This document shows, in pieces, positions 52,061-60,348 of a stretch of DNA of 64,000 nucleotides. Every line of letters begins with the position of its first letter. The stretch's first letter is position 1. The notes beneath the pieces were generated by a model. The model was not told the origin of the DNA. It searched no databases and was given only the letters and a program-made list of their open reading frames with translations. Location: positions 496,001 to 560,000 of the forward strand of contig NZ_JAUSZM010000003.1 of NCBI RefSeq assembly GCF_030817655.1, in the 5' to 3' direction. The DNA is from Streptomyces sp. V4I2. GTDB lineage: Bacteria; Actinomycetota; Actinomycetes; Streptomycetales; Streptomycetaceae. The position numbers and the translations under genes are program-made.

Positions 52061-52854
52061 CCGTGACCGCGCACACGCCGAACCGAGGAGAGCCCGTGGG
52101 AGACCGACTGTCCGGACAGATTGCCCTGGTCACCGGCGCGACCGGCGGCATCGGACATGCCGTCTCGCACCGGCTCGCCGCCGAGGGCGCGACGGTGGTG
52201 GTGACGGACGTGGACGCCGGTCGCTGCAACGACCTGGCGAAGGAGCTGACGAGTGACGGGGCACGGGCGCTCGGCCTCGCGCTGGACGTCAGCGACGAGG
52301 AGGCGTGGCGCGGCGCGGTCGAGCGTGTGGCCGCCGAGCTGGGTGGCCTGTCGGTGCTGGTCAACAACGCGGGCATCGCCGAGATGCGGACCGTCGAGAC
52401 GGAGACCCAGGAGTCCTGGGACAAGGTCATCGCGGTCACCCAGGGCGGGGTGTGGCTCGGCATGAAGCACGGCGGCCCCGCGATCGAACGCTCCGGCGGC
52501 GGCTCCATCGTCAACATCGCGTCGATCTTCGGTACCGTCGGCGGCTTCGGCAGCCAGTTCTCGTACCACGCCGCGAAAGGCGCGGTCCGCCTGATGACGA
52601 AGAACGCGGCACTGCACTGGGCCGCGCGCGGCGTCCGCGTCAACTCGATCCACCCCGGTTTCATCGAGACGCCCCTGTCCCGGGAACTGTGGCGGGGCAC
52701 GCCCCGGCACACCGCCATGGTCGAGGGCACCCCGATGGGGCGGCTGGGCAGGCCCGACGAGGTCGCGGGCGCGGTGGCCTTCCTGGCCTCCCAGGACGCG
52801 ACGTTCATGACGGGATCGGAGCTGTACGTGGACGGCGGCTGGACGGCCCGCTGA
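52057..52854 (+). CDS. Short-chain dehydrogenase/reductase
   Basis: The protein has 265 residues from ATG 52057, overlapping the kinase stop (ATGA). It has TGATGGIG near 28, NNAGIAEM near 98, a Ser in IVNIASIFGTVGG and the active-site YHAAK near 168, ending TGSELYVDGGWTAR. It closes a three-gene unit with the acyl-CoA dehydrogenase and kinase. It probably oxidises a hydroxyacyl-CoA or alcohol of the same pathway. A 12-bp duplication straddles its stop, and a bidirectional terminator follows. Confidence 0.9.
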   Translation: MTVTAHTPNRGEPVGDRLSGQIALVTGATGGIGHAVSHRLAAEGATVVVTDVDAGRCNDLAKELTSDGARALGLALDVSDEEAWRGAVERVAAELGGLSVLVNNAGIAEMRTVETETQESWDKVIAVTQGGVWLGMKHGGPAIERSGGGSIVNIASIFGTVGGFGSQFSYHAAKGAVRLMTKNAALHWAARGVRVNSIHPGFIETPLSRELWRGTPRHTAMVEGTPMGRLGRPDEVAGAVAFLASQDATFMTGSELYVDGGWTAR

Positions 52855-52874
52855 CGAGGTTCCTGACGAGGTCC
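52851..52874 (+). repeat. 12-bp tandem duplication across the SDR stop
   Basis: CTGACGAGGTTC (52851-52862) is followed directly by CTGACGAGGTCC (52863-52874). The TGA at 52852-52854 is the stop of the SDR, so the stop codon is contained in the duplicated unit. Confidence 0.85.
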
Positions 52875-52922
52875 CCGACGGGCTCCCCCGACATGGTCCG
52901 CTGACACGGAAGGACAAAAGAA

Positions 52923-52946
52923 GGGGCTCGGCGATGACCGAGCCCC
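52923..52946. terminator. Bidirectional terminator between convergent genes
   Basis: GGGGCTCGG (52923-52931) pairs perfectly with CCGAGCCCC (52938-52946) over a 6-base loop. An outer pair, GCTGACACGG (52901-52910) and CCGTGTCAGC (about 52963-52972), encloses it. The SDR (stop 52854) and the leftward hydrolase (stop 52968) converge here. Confidence 0.8.
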
Positions 52947-52967
52947 GCCCCCTGTACACGTGCCGTG

Positions 52968-54008
52968 TCAGCGCACACGCGTGTACTGGTTCACCCCGCC
53001 CACGAACGCCACCGTGGCGCGGCCGCGCAGCACCAGGACGTCCAGGTGGGCCGCCGTCTCGTTCACGGCGAGCATCTGGTTGAAGGCGTTGAGGTCGCCG
53101 AACGGCACCTCGCGGCGCGTCCAGCCCAGCTTGCGCGCCACCGCGTGCGCGTCGAGGGTGTCCTCGCCCAGCGCTGTCAGGCTCTTGGCCAGCCGGTCGT
53201 CGTGGTGGGTGAGCAGTTCGGCGACGCGGGTGTGGGCGCTGTCGGTGACCGGCCCGTGCGCGGGCAGCAGACGGGTGTCGGCGTACCGCGTCATCAGCCG
53301 CAGCGAGTCCAGGTAGTCGGCCAGGGGGCGCCCGCCGGCTTCGGTCAGCTCGAAGCCGATGGACGGGGTGATGTGCGGAAGGACGTGGTCGCCGGCGAAC
53401 AGCAGCCCGCGCTGTTCGTCCAGGAAGACCACATGTCCCTTGGTGTGCCCGGGAGTCGGTACGACGCGCAGTTCCTGTTCGCCGAAGCGGAGCGTTTCCG
53501 CGCCGAGCCACTGGTCGGGAGCCTCCCACACGCTCGGGTCATAGCCACCGTGGTCCATCGCCGCGATCTCGTCGGCGAGTTCGGCCGCCCCTCCCCTGCG
53601 CAGCGTCTCCAGCGAGCCGGCGGGTTCGTCGCTGCGCAGCCGGTCGAGCAACTCCAGACCCGGCCGCTCGCCCGCGCCCAGGTAGACCCGCGAGCCCAGC
53701 AGCCGGCGCAGCTCCACGGCGTTGGTGTAGTGGTCACGGTGGATGTGGGTGACCAGGATGTGGCTGATGCCGCCGAGGTCGCGCCCGATGGCGGCCAGCG
53801 CCTCCTCCAGCGCCTTGCGCGCCTCGGGGATCGCCCAGCCTCCGTCGATCATGACGATGCCGTTGTCCTCCGCGAGGTTCTCCAGCAGATAGACGTTGAC
53901 GGCGTGCAGGCCGTCGTTGGGCAGTGGCAGGGGAACGCGGTGCACTCCGGCCTGGACGGTCTGGACTCCGGCTGCGGCCCATGGGCCCTGGTCGAACCGC
54001 GCTGTCAT
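52968..54008 (-). CDS. MBL-fold metallo-hydrolase
   Basis: The protein has 346 residues from the ATG at 54008. The metal motif is HILVTHIHRDHYTNAVELRR near 88 (HxHxDH). A further His is in VPTPGHTKGHVVFLDE near 185, Asp in LLFAGDHVLPHITP near 205 and a late His in LLPAHGPVTD near 250. The C-terminal winged-helix part (VARKLGWTRREVPFGDLNAF) is that of the LACTB2-like subgroup. Members hydrolyse thioesters, lactones or RNA. Within this acyl-CoA region a thioesterase-like role is possible. Confidence 0.87.
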   Translation of the reverse strand: MTARFDQGPWAAAGVQTVQAGVHRVPLPLPNDGLHAVNVYLLENLAEDNGIVMIDGGWAIPEARKALEEALAAIGRDLGGISHILVTHIHRDHYTNAVELRRLLGSRVYLGAGERPGLELLDRLRSDEPAGSLETLRRGGAAELADEIAAMDHGGYDPSVWEAPDQWLGAETLRFGEQELRVVPTPGHTKGHVVFLDEQRGLLFAGDHVLPHITPSIGFELTEAGGRPLADYLDSLRLMTRYADTRLLPAHGPVTDSAHTRVAELLTHHDDRLAKSLTALGEDTLDAHAVARKLGWTRREVPFGDLNAFNQMLAVNETAAHLDVLVLRGRATVAFVGGVNQYTRVR

Positions 54009-54110
54009 GATTCTCCAATGCTGCTGTTTCGCTGGGGACCGGACCCGGCGGGGTGCGGGGGGGTGCGACCCCGCCAGGTCCGTCCTCTGGTCAAGCCGGA
54101 TCGCCTTTGA

Positions 54111-55610
54111 TCAGGCCAAGTCGGGTGTGCCCGTGCGTAGCCGGTGGGCGAGTTCGCGGGCTCCGCTCCGGTCGAGTTTGCCGACCTTGGTCTGGGGCAG
54201 CTCCTCGACGTCGTACACGAACTCGGGCCACTTGGACTTGGACAGTCCGACGCTCTCCAGGTGTCCGGTCACCTCGGCCAGGTCGATGCCGTGTCCGTCC
54301 TCGGTGACGACCAGCAGCGCGACGCGTTCGCCGAGCACGTCGTCCGGGACCGCGGCGACGCAGGCCCTGGCCACCCGCGGGTACCCGGCGACCGCCCGCT
54401 CGATCTCGGTGATGTCGATGTTGCGGCCGCCACGGATGATGATGTCCTTCTCCCGGCCCATGATGCTGACGGTGCCGTCCTCGTGGGTCAACAGCAGGTC
54501 ACCGGTCGGGAAGAAGCCGTCCTCGGTCAGCGTGGGCCGCTCGACCCGGCCGTCGCGGGCGTAGCCGACGAACAGGGAGGGGCCGCGGACCTGTGCCCGG
54601 CCGGTGACGCCCGGTCCGGCCTCGGCACCGTCGGGGGTCAGCGCGCGCAGGTGCGTGCCCGAAAAGGGGCGGCCGTCCCTGCCCAGTCTGATCTCCTCGG
54701 GGTCGTCGGGGCGGGGCGAGGTGTGGCCGAGGCACTCCGACATGCCGAAGACGCGCAGGATCTTGGTGCCCAGTGACCGTTCGGCACGTGCCAGGGCGCC
54801 ACGGTCCATGGGACCGCCGCCCACGGTGATGGCGCGGACGTGCGACAGCACGCCGGATCCGGCCGCCTCGGCCCCCAACTGCAGCGCCATCGTCGGTACG
54901 CACATGGTCCAGCGGACCTGGGTCTGGGCCATCCGCCGCAGCGCGACGGCCCGGTCCCACTTCGCCGTCAGGACGAGCGGGCCGCCCAGCAGAAGGGAGA
55001 GGTACACGCCGAAGCAGTAGGCGGCGGTCGATGACAGGGGCACGATCGCGGCCACCGCGTCGCCGGGGGCCAGGCCGTTGATGTCGATCGTGCTCGCGCC
55101 GGCGTAGCGCAGGGCCTCCTCGGACTGCACGACGCCCTTGGGCCGCCCGGTCGAGCCGGAGGTCAGTCCGATGAGGACACCTCCCGACCACCGTGACACA
55201 TCACGCGGGCTGGCCGTGGCACGGCAGGTCCAGCCGTCGAGCACCGCGTCCACCGGGCCCGGCAGCAGTTCGGGGAGCCCCCATTCGTCGCTCGCCGAGG
55301 CCTCGGCGACGACCGCGTCCGGACGGATGTCCTCCCAGGCCGCGGCGAACTCGGCCTGGGTGGTGTGCCGGTTGACCAGCGCGAGGACCCCTCCGCGCAG
55401 TCCCACGGCAAGGGAGCCGGCGACGGTACGCCAGGAGTTGTCGGCCTGGAGCATGACGGTGCCGCCCGGGCCGGCGGGGAACATCGCTTCGGCGAGCCGG
55501 CCGGCCTCGGCGAGCAGCTCGCGCGCCGTATGACTGCCCTCGTCGTCGATGACAGCGACGAAGTCCGCCTGCTCTGCCCTTCGTTGGAACTCCCGCACTA
55601 CCTGTCGCAT
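54111..55610 (-). CDS. Class I acyl/aryl-CoA ligase (AMP-forming)
   Basis: The protein has 499 residues from the ATG at 55610 behind GAGGAAG. The P-loop motif is IGLTSGSTGRPKGVVQSEEA near 150. The A5-like RVFGMSECLGHTSPRP (near 285), the A7 Asp in FPTGDLLL, A8 in GREKDIIIRGGRNIDITEIE (near 390) and the A10 catalytic Lys in LPQTKVGKLDRSG (near 480) are all present. It activates a carboxylic acid as the acyl-CoA, the entry step of beta-oxidation. Its substrate would be imported by the system whose binding protein is encoded at 56992. The N-terminus is somewhat shorter than usual. Confidence 0.9.
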   Translation of the reverse strand: MRQVVREFQRRAEQADFVAVIDDEGSHTARELLAEAGRLAEAMFPAGPGGTVMLQADNSWRTVAGSLAVGLRGGVLALVNRHTTQAEFAAAWEDIRPDAVVAEASASDEWGLPELLPGPVDAVLDGWTCRATASPRDVSRWSGGVLIGLTSGSTGRPKGVVQSEEALRYAGASTIDINGLAPGDAVAAIVPLSSTAAYCFGVYLSLLLGGPLVLTAKWDRAVALRRMAQTQVRWTMCVPTMALQLGAEAAGSGVLSHVRAITVGGGPMDRGALARAERSLGTKILRVFGMSECLGHTSPRPDDPEEIRLGRDGRPFSGTHLRALTPDGAEAGPGVTGRAQVRGPSLFVGYARDGRVERPTLTEDGFFPTGDLLLTHEDGTVSIMGREKDIIIRGGRNIDITEIERAVAGYPRVARACVAAVPDDVLGERVALLVVTEDGHGIDLAEVTGHLESVGLSKSKWPEFVYDVEELPQTKVGKLDRSGARELAHRLRTGTPDLA

Positions 55611-55644
55611 CCCGCTTCCTCGCTACGTGGCCGAACTCCGTGAA

Positions 55645-55692
55645 GAACTCTGTGATGAACGCGGTGGTGAACTCTGTGATGAACGCTGTGGT
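55645..55692 (+). repeat. 24-bp tandem duplication
   Basis: Two 24-bp copies (55645-55668 and 55669-55692, beginning GAACTCTGTGATGAACGC) differ at one base. They lie between the EthD gene 3' end (stop 55748) and the ligase start, 56 bases beyond the EthD stop in the direction of transcription. Confidence 0.9.
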
Positions 55693-55747
55693 GCCTGCCC
55701 GGCGCATGCCGTGCTGACGGAACGGGTGGACGCTCGCTCCGGCGGTC

Positions 55748-56068
55748 TCAGCCGCCGAACAGCTGCGCCTCGTGCCCCATCACCGCGATGCGGCGGCCCT
55801 TCATGTTCCCGACCTGCGCGATCGCGTCCGCCCACTCCTGGCTCGCGAGGGCCTCCTTCAGGTCCTGCGGGGAGTCGAAGCTGAGCACGGAGATCCCGTC
55901 CCAGCCGTCCGAGCGCGGCTCCAGCGCCTTGTCGATCTCGGTGTGCCGCCAGGCGCGAAGACCGGGCAGGCGGTAGGTCAGCTCGGCGTGGTCGCCGCGC
56001 CACCAGTCGATGAACTGCTCGTGCGTCCACTCCGGGGGCCTGGCGGCCAGCAGGACGAGGTTGTACAT
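55748..56068 (-). CDS. EthD-family protein (dimeric alpha+beta barrel)
   Basis: The protein has 106 residues with the EthD pattern HEQFIDWWRGDHAELTYRLP and LRAWRHTEIDKALEP, followed by WDGISVLSFDSPQDLKEALA. EthD proteins accompany many catabolic and polyketide loci. They bind hydrophobic ligands or act as small isomerases or oxidases, and the role is rarely known. It is in the leftward series 58179-54111. Confidence 0.87.
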   Translation of the reverse strand: MYNLVLLAARPPEWTHEQFIDWWRGDHAELTYRLPGLRAWRHTEIDKALEPRSDGWDGISVLSFDSPQDLKEALASQEWADAIAQVGNMKGRRIAVMGHEAQLFGG

Positions 56069-56135
56069 GACGGTCCTCCGTGGGTGTCCGGTCGAAGCGG
56101 AATTTGCATGTCCAATTGCATGCGGCCTGGTGGGT

Positions 56136-56522
56136 TCAGGTGAAGCGGATCTCGGACGACCGGCCGATCAGCAGGCGCTGCAGACGCCCGTGGCCGTCCA
56201 CCCGGCCCGCGGCGACGAAGCTCGCCTCGGGCACTCCCGCGCGCCGCACCTCGCCGAGGAAGAGCTCGTCCTGGCCGAGGGTGGTCGCGGACAGGAGATG
56301 GTGGGTGCGGGTGCCCTTCTCGCGCTGTTCGAGATAGCCGACGAGGGCTGCACGGTCGCCGGCGAAGTCGGTCGCGTTGCCGTCGCCGGTGGAGAACAGG
56401 ATGGAGAGGGTGAAGTCGTCGCTGATCAGGTCGAAGATCCGGGTCGGTTCGTCGCTGTCGAGGATGTCGAACCAGGCGGTGAGGAAGGGTGCGGGGGCGG
56501 CGTCCGTGGATGTGTCCGTCAT
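56136..56522 (-). CDS. NTF2/SnoaL-like protein
   Basis: The protein has 128 residues with an NTF2-like start (FLTAWFDILDSDEPTRIFDL, ISDDFTLSILFS) and a beta-rich end (RRAGVPEASFVAAGRVDGHG). It is homologous to the next upstream protein (56568-56927), so the pair arose by duplication. Heterodimeric NTF2-like hydratases or isomerases occur in steroid side-chain degradation, which offers a model. No catalytic residues can be fixed. Confidence 0.82.
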   Translation of the reverse strand: MTDTSTDAAPAPFLTAWFDILDSDEPTRIFDLISDDFTLSILFSTGDGNATDFAGDRAALVGYLEQREKGTRTHHLLSATTLGQDELFLGEVRRAGVPEASFVAAGRVDGHGRLQRLLIGRSSEIRFT

Positions 56523-56567
56523 GTCGGCTCCCGGGAATCGGTGGGTGTGTGCCGGGGTGGGTCGCGG

Positions 56568-56927
56568 CTAGTGCGGCCGGTCGATGAGGTCGTAGGTGGT
56601 GCTGAAGTACGACTGGTAGCGCGCCATGCGTCCGTCGGGCGTGACGACGGCGGCCGACAGGAAGGAGCCGACACTCTTCCCGGACTCGGTGACCACTCCG
56701 TACACGGTCTCCAGATCGCCGTCGGAGCTGTGGCGGAGGATTTCGTGTCCTCTCTCGACTGCGTTGCGGCCGGCGATGTAGGCGGCGAAGTCGTCCCTGG
56801 AGGTTCCCGTTGCCTCGCGGCCGGGCAGTGCGATCAGGAATCGGAAGTCGGGCACGAGCAGTTCGAGTGCCTGACGGGGGTCGTCGCTGTCCATGCGGGC
56901 CATGTAGTCGGGGATTATGCCGGCCAT
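56568..56927 (-). CDS. NTF2/SnoaL-like protein (partner of the preceding)
   Basis: From the ATG at 56927 (MAGIIPDYMARMDSDDPRQA) the protein has 119 residues; this start is preferred over 56942 because AGAGGA is placed 6 bases ahead. Features are ALELLVPDFRFLIALPGREA, RNAVERGHEILRHSSDGD and ARYQSYFSTTYDLIDRP. It lies 45 bases upstream of its relative and 65 bases after the binding-protein gene. The two small proteins may form a heteromer. Confidence 0.8.
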   Translation of the reverse strand: MAGIIPDYMARMDSDDPRQALELLVPDFRFLIALPGREATGTSRDDFAAYIAGRNAVERGHEILRHSSDGDLETVYGVVTESGKSVGSFLSAAVVTPDGRMARYQSYFSTTYDLIDRPH

Positions 56928-56991
56928 GGGAGTCCTCTCCATGCTGGGAACGGCTGGTTTCCGTCGCGGACGAGTCAGTCACGCGTGGGAT

Positions 56992-58179
56992 TCAGTCACG
57001 GGCGGGCGGAGTGAAGAAGTCACCCTGTGACTCCCAGCGGCCGTCTCTGACGACGACCTTCTGTACGTCACGGGTGCCGAGGTGGTGCCCGGCGGAGAAG
57101 TTCAGGACCGGTGCGACGCCGGTGTCGACCGCTCGGGCCTTCTGGTACGCGGCGGTCAGCGCCTGGGAAGTGACGGGGCCATCGATGGTTTGGGCGATCT
57201 CGACGAACGCCTTGGCCGCGGCCCAGCCCCACAGGGTGATGAAGTCGGCCGGCTGCCCGCGCTCGTACTTCGCCATCGCGGAGCGGAACTCGTTGATGGC
57301 CGGGTCGTCGTCGTTGGGTGACTTCACCAGTTGCACCGCCTTGACGCCTTCGGCCGCCTTGCCCGCGAGGGTGAGGGTGGACTGTGCCGCGACCGGAGCG
57401 TAGCCGTACACGGGGGTGGACAGCCCCTGCAGCTTGGCTTCCTTCAGGTAGGACGCGGCCTCGGCGGCGGCGAGGATCACCACGACGGCGTCGGGTTTCT
57501 CACGCTTCACCTTGCTGATCACCGGGCTGTAGTCGGTGGTCTGGAACTTGACCGACAGGCTTTTGACCCGGACCGACGGATCGGTCTTGCGGGCGGCCGG
57601 ACCGATCTCCTTGGCGACGTTCACGAACGCCGCTGGGTCGCTGTGCACGACGAGCACCTTCTTCGCCCCGTCGCGTGCCGCCCACTGCCCGAGCGCCGAT
57701 GCCTGGTCCTCGTAGAGGGTCTGCATGCCGAACAGGCCGTCGCGGGCCGGCTGGTACCAGGACTTGTCTCCGCCCAGGGTGTTGAGGACGGGGACCTTCG
57801 ACTGCTCGAGTACGAAGGGGAAGGTGGCCTGGGACTGGGCGGTGCCGTTGGTGGCGACGATCGCCACCACTCCGTCCTGGTCGACGAGCCGGCGGGCGAT
57901 CTGCACGGTCTGCTGCGGATCGTAGGCGTTGTCCTTGACGATCCAGTCGATTTTGCGTCCGTTGATCCCGCCACGGGCGTTGACCGACTTGAAGTACGCG
58001 TCGGCACCGGCCCTCTCGGGAATGCCGAACGAGGCGAGAGCTCCCGTGAGCGGGTACCACGCGCCGATCCTGATGACGTCGTCCTGCGCCGCGGGGCGGC
58101 CGGCGCCGCAGGCGCTCGCCGTCAGGGCGAGCAGGGCGGTGGCTGCGGCGATGAGCGAGCGTGTCATGCGTCGTCGCAA
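56992..58179 (-). CDS. ABC transporter substrate-binding lipoprotein (branched-chain amino acid type)
   Basis: The protein has 395 residues. The TTG at 58179 is chosen because GGAGG is 4-6 bases ahead; an ATG at 58167 is the alternative. The signal peptide MRRRMTRSLIAAATALLAL ends at a lipobox-like TASAC (Cys near 24). The mature part is a Peripla_BP_6 domain: IRIGAWYPLTGALASFGIPE, VVAIVATNGTAQSQATFPFV and ADFITLWGWAAAKAFVEIAQ. Such proteins bind carboxylates, aromatic acids or amino acids outside the membrane. No permease or ATPase genes are adjacent, so they must be elsewhere. Downstream genes make the ligase and NTF2-like proteins. Confidence 0.9.
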   Translation of the reverse strand: MRRRMTRSLIAAATALLALTASACGAGRPAAQDDVIRIGAWYPLTGALASFGIPERAGADAYFKSVNARGGINGRKIDWIVKDNAYDPQQTVQIARRLVDQDGVVAIVATNGTAQSQATFPFVLEQSKVPVLNTLGGDKSWYQPARDGLFGMQTLYEDQASALGQWAARDGAKKVLVVHSDPAAFVNVAKEIGPAARKTDPSVRVKSLSVKFQTTDYSPVISKVKREKPDAVVVILAAAEAASYLKEAKLQGLSTPVYGYAPVAAQSTLTLAGKAAEGVKAVQLVKSPNDDDPAINEFRSAMAKYERGQPADFITLWGWAAAKAFVEIAQTIDGPVTSQALTAAYQKARAVDTGVAPVLNFSAGHHLGTRDVQKVVVRDGRWESQGDFFTPPARD

Positions 58180-58198
58180 GACCCCTCCTCAGATCAAC

Positions 58199-58213
58199 CT
58201 GAGTTAAGTTCAG
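58199..58213. promoter_or_regulatory. Candidate TetR operator upstream of the binding-protein gene
   Basis: CTGAGTTAAGTTCAG (58199-58213) is a CTGA...TCAG dyad followed by a further TTCAG. The same CTGAACT/CTCAG elements occur before the TetR gene at 59076. The site is 20 bases upstream of the lipoprotein start. Confidence 0.4.
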
Positions 58214-58341
58214 TTCAGTTTGGATTTTAATCCCGCGGAAACAGCCCTGGCAATGGCTCGTCACGTACTCGATCTCCGTGACCGCGCAGGATCACCCGCG
58301 ACCACGACCGATCACGGCGGGTCACTGCCGGAGAAAACAGT

Positions 58342-58376
58342 GCGGCCCTCCGACGGGGTATCCGTCGGAGGGCCGC
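58342..58376 (-). terminator. Terminator of the TetR gene
   Basis: GCGGCCCTCCGACGG (58342-58356) and CCGTCGGAGGGCCGC (58362-58376) form a perfect 15-bp stem with a 5-base loop. On the minus strand it is followed by CACTGTTTTC, a short T-run. It is 25 bases beyond the TetR stop (58401). Confidence 0.85.
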
Positions 58377-58400
58377 GAGGCGCGGTGACCGCTCAGCGCG

Positions 58401-59021
58401 TCAGGAGGCGACCATCCGGACGCACGCGCCCTCGATCAGCTCGCTGACCTCCGAGAGCGGGGTCGGTCCTGACGGCCGGTACCACCGCCACACGCTGACG
58501 ATCAGCCCGAGCACACTCGCACCGAGCAGCTGCGCGTCACGCAGCGGGAAGGAGCCTTGGGACATGCCCTTGACCAGCAGCGTCGTCCAGTCCCGTTCGA
58601 CGACCTGGACCAGCTGGCGGGCCGCGACGCGCTCGTCCTCCTCGCGCTTGGACCTGCGCGAACCGGACAGCAGATCCATGTGGTTCTGCAGAATGCGCAT
58701 CTGCAGGACCTCCTGCGGGGACACGTCGTAGGCGGCACGGACCGCGGCCCGCAGCGCCTCGACGGGGTCCGCGGCGTCCTTCGTCGCCTCCACGAACCGG
58801 TCATGGGAGCGCTGCAGTTCAAGCCGCATGATGGTGAGCAGGCAGTGGGTCTTCGACTCGAAGTAGTGGTAGAGGGCCGTCTGCCCGATGCCGACGCGCT
58901 CCGCCACCGTCGACCACTTGGTGGCCTCGAAGCCGGTCTCACCGAAACAGTCCACCGCGGCCGTGAGAATGGCCGCGCGCTTGGACCGCGGCCCCGCCTC
59001 CGGTTCAACGATCCTCGTCAT
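58401..59021 (-). CDS. TetR-family transcriptional regulator
   Basis: The protein has 206 residues from the ATG at 59021. The helix-turn-helix is ILTAAVDCFGETGFEATKWS and VGIGQTALYHYFESKTHCLL at about 18-60. The C-terminal domain includes RRSKREEDERVAARQLVQVV and LLGASVLGLIVSVWRWYRP. It is typical of TetR regulators of fatty-acid or aromatic acyl-CoA catabolism. A CTGAACTCAG element in its own promoter (59076-59085) recurs before the binding-protein gene, so both may be controlled by it. Confidence 0.88.
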   Translation of the reverse strand: MTRIVEPEAGPRSKRAAILTAAVDCFGETGFEATKWSTVAERVGIGQTALYHYFESKTHCLLTIMRLELQRSHDRFVEATKDAADPVEALRAAVRAAYDVSPQEVLQMRILQNHMDLLSGSRRSKREEDERVAARQLVQVVERDWTTLLVKGMSQGSFPLRDAQLLGASVLGLIVSVWRWYRPSGPTPLSEVSELIEGACVRMVAS

Positions 59022-59075
59022 GCTCCCTCTCCATGGCCGTCACCCACCGTGTCCGTACCCGAGAGTAAACCCAAG

Positions 59076-59085
59076 CTGAACTCAG
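59076..59085. promoter_or_regulatory. Candidate TetR operator upstream of the TetR gene
   Basis: CTGAACTCAG (59076-59085) has arms CTGA/TCAG and matches elements of the site at 58199. It is 55 bases upstream of the TetR start codon. Confidence 0.35.
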
Positions 59086-59098
59086 TTGCCAATCGGAT

Positions 59099-59146
59099 CC
59101 GGTCAGAGGCGTTCGAGCATGGCCGGTCAGAGGCGTTCGAGCACCG
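59099..59146 (+). repeat. 24-bp tandem duplication containing the thiolase stop
   Basis: Copies at 59099-59122 and 59123-59146 (starting CCGGTCAGAGGCGTTCGAGC) match at 22 of 24 positions. The thiolase stop (59127-59129) is in the second copy, so the last four codons and stop of the gene are repeated downstream. Confidence 0.9.
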
Positions 59147-60275
59147 TCGCGTTGGCCATCCCGCCGCCCTCGCACATCGTCTGCAGACCGTAGCGGCCAC
59201 CGGTCCTGCGCAGCTGGTGGACGAGCGTGGTCATCAGCCGGGCGCCCGTCGCGCCGAGCGGATGCCCGAGCGCGATCGCCCCGCCGAAGGCGTTGACCCG
59301 CTCCTGGGCGGCGCCGATCTCCTTCTGCCAGGCGACGACGACGGAGGCGAAGGCCTCGTTGATCTCGACCAGGTCGATGTCGTCGTTGCACAGGCCCGCC
59401 TTGTCCAGGACCTTCTCCGTGGCCGGGATCGGGCCGGTCAGCATGTGGATCGGGTCGGCGCCGACCACCGCCATGGAGTGCACGCGGGCCAGGGGGGTCA
59501 GACCGTGGCGGCGGACCGCGTCCGCGGAGGCGATGAGCAGGGCGGCGGCACCGTCGGAGATCTGGCTGGCGACGGCGGCCGTCAGCCGCCCGTCCTCAGT
59601 GAGGGTCTTCAGTCCCGCCATCTTCTCGAGCGTGGTGTCGGCGCGCGGGCCCTCGTCGACGGCGAGCCCGAAGGCCGGGGTGATCTCCTCGTCGAAGGCT
59701 CCGCCGGCCTGCGCGGCGAGGGCCCGCTGATGGCTGGTGAGCGCGAACCGTTCCATGTCCTCGCGGGAGACGCCCCACTTCTCGGCGATCAGCTCGGCGC
59801 CACGGAACTGCGACACCTCCTGGTCCCCGAAGTGTTCGCGCCAGCCGTCCCCCGCGAAGGGACTGCCCATCCCCGCCTGTTCGCCCACGAACATGGGGCT
59901 GGCTATCGGTACCAGGCTCATCACCTCCACCCCGCCCGCGACCACCAGGTCGGCGGCACCGGAGCCGACGGCCTGGGCGGCGAAGTGCAAGGCCTGCTGG
60001 GAGGAGCCGCACTGACGGTCGATGGTGGTTCCGGGTACGTGCTGGGGCAGCCCCGCCGACAGCCAGGCGGTGCGGGCGATGTTTCCGGTCTGGGCCCCGA
60101 TCTGGCTGACACAGCCGAAATACACGTCGTCGACCGCGCCCGGGTCGGCTCCCGTACGTTCCAGCAGGGCACGCAGCGCATGGGCGCCGAGATCGGCCGG
60201 GTGCACGCCGCTGAGCGTGCCCTTGCGGCGGCCGACCGGGGTACGGACGGCCCCGACGATGAATGCTTCCGACAC
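59127..60275 (-). CDS. Thiolase (acetyl-CoA acetyltransferase/3-ketoacyl-CoA thiolase)
   Basis: The protein has 382 residues. The acylated Cys is C89 in TTIDRQCGSSQQALHFAA; the basic His is in NAFGGAIALGHPLGATGARL near 343; the second Cys is in LQTMCEGGGMANATVLERL near 372. All thiolase signature regions are complete, giving CoA-dependent cleavage of 3-ketoacyl-CoA in the cytoplasm. It is the last gene of the leftward operon that begins with the acyl-CoA dehydrogenase beyond 64000 and includes the hydratase and SDRs, so it completes a beta-oxidation cycle. Confidence 0.93.
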   Translation of the reverse strand: MSEAFIVGAVRTPVGRRKGTLSGVHPADLGAHALRALLERTGADPGAVDDVYFGCVSQIGAQTGNIARTAWLSAGLPQHVPGTTIDRQCGSSQQALHFAAQAVGSGAADLVVAGGVEVMSLVPIASPMFVGEQAGMGSPFAGDGWREHFGDQEVSQFRGAELIAEKWGVSREDMERFALTSHQRALAAQAGGAFDEEITPAFGLAVDEGPRADTTLEKMAGLKTLTEDGRLTAAVASQISDGAAALLIASADAVRRHGLTPLARVHSMAVVGADPIHMLTGPIPATEKVLDKAGLCNDDIDLVEINEAFASVVVAWQKEIGAAQERVNAFGGAIALGHPLGATGARLMTTLVHQLRRTGGRYGLQTMCEGGGMANATVLERL

Positions 60276-60300
60276 GGTGGGCTCCCTTGGTGCGGAGGGC

Positions 60301-60348
60301 GAGTTGAGTGATCAGGGCCTGGACGAGTTGAGTGGTCAGGGCCGGGAC
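60301..60348 (+). repeat. 24-bp tandem duplication containing the enoyl-CoA hydratase stop
   Basis: Copies at 60301-60324 and 60325-60348 (GAGTTGAGTGRTCAGGGCC) match at 22 of 24 positions. The hydratase stop (60336-60338) is inside the second copy. Confidence 0.9.

Noticed and set aside
58557..60311. 584-codon plus-strand frame over TetR and thiolase genes
   Set aside because: Thiolase and TetR motifs on the other strand are unequivocal; high GC keeps the complementary frame open.
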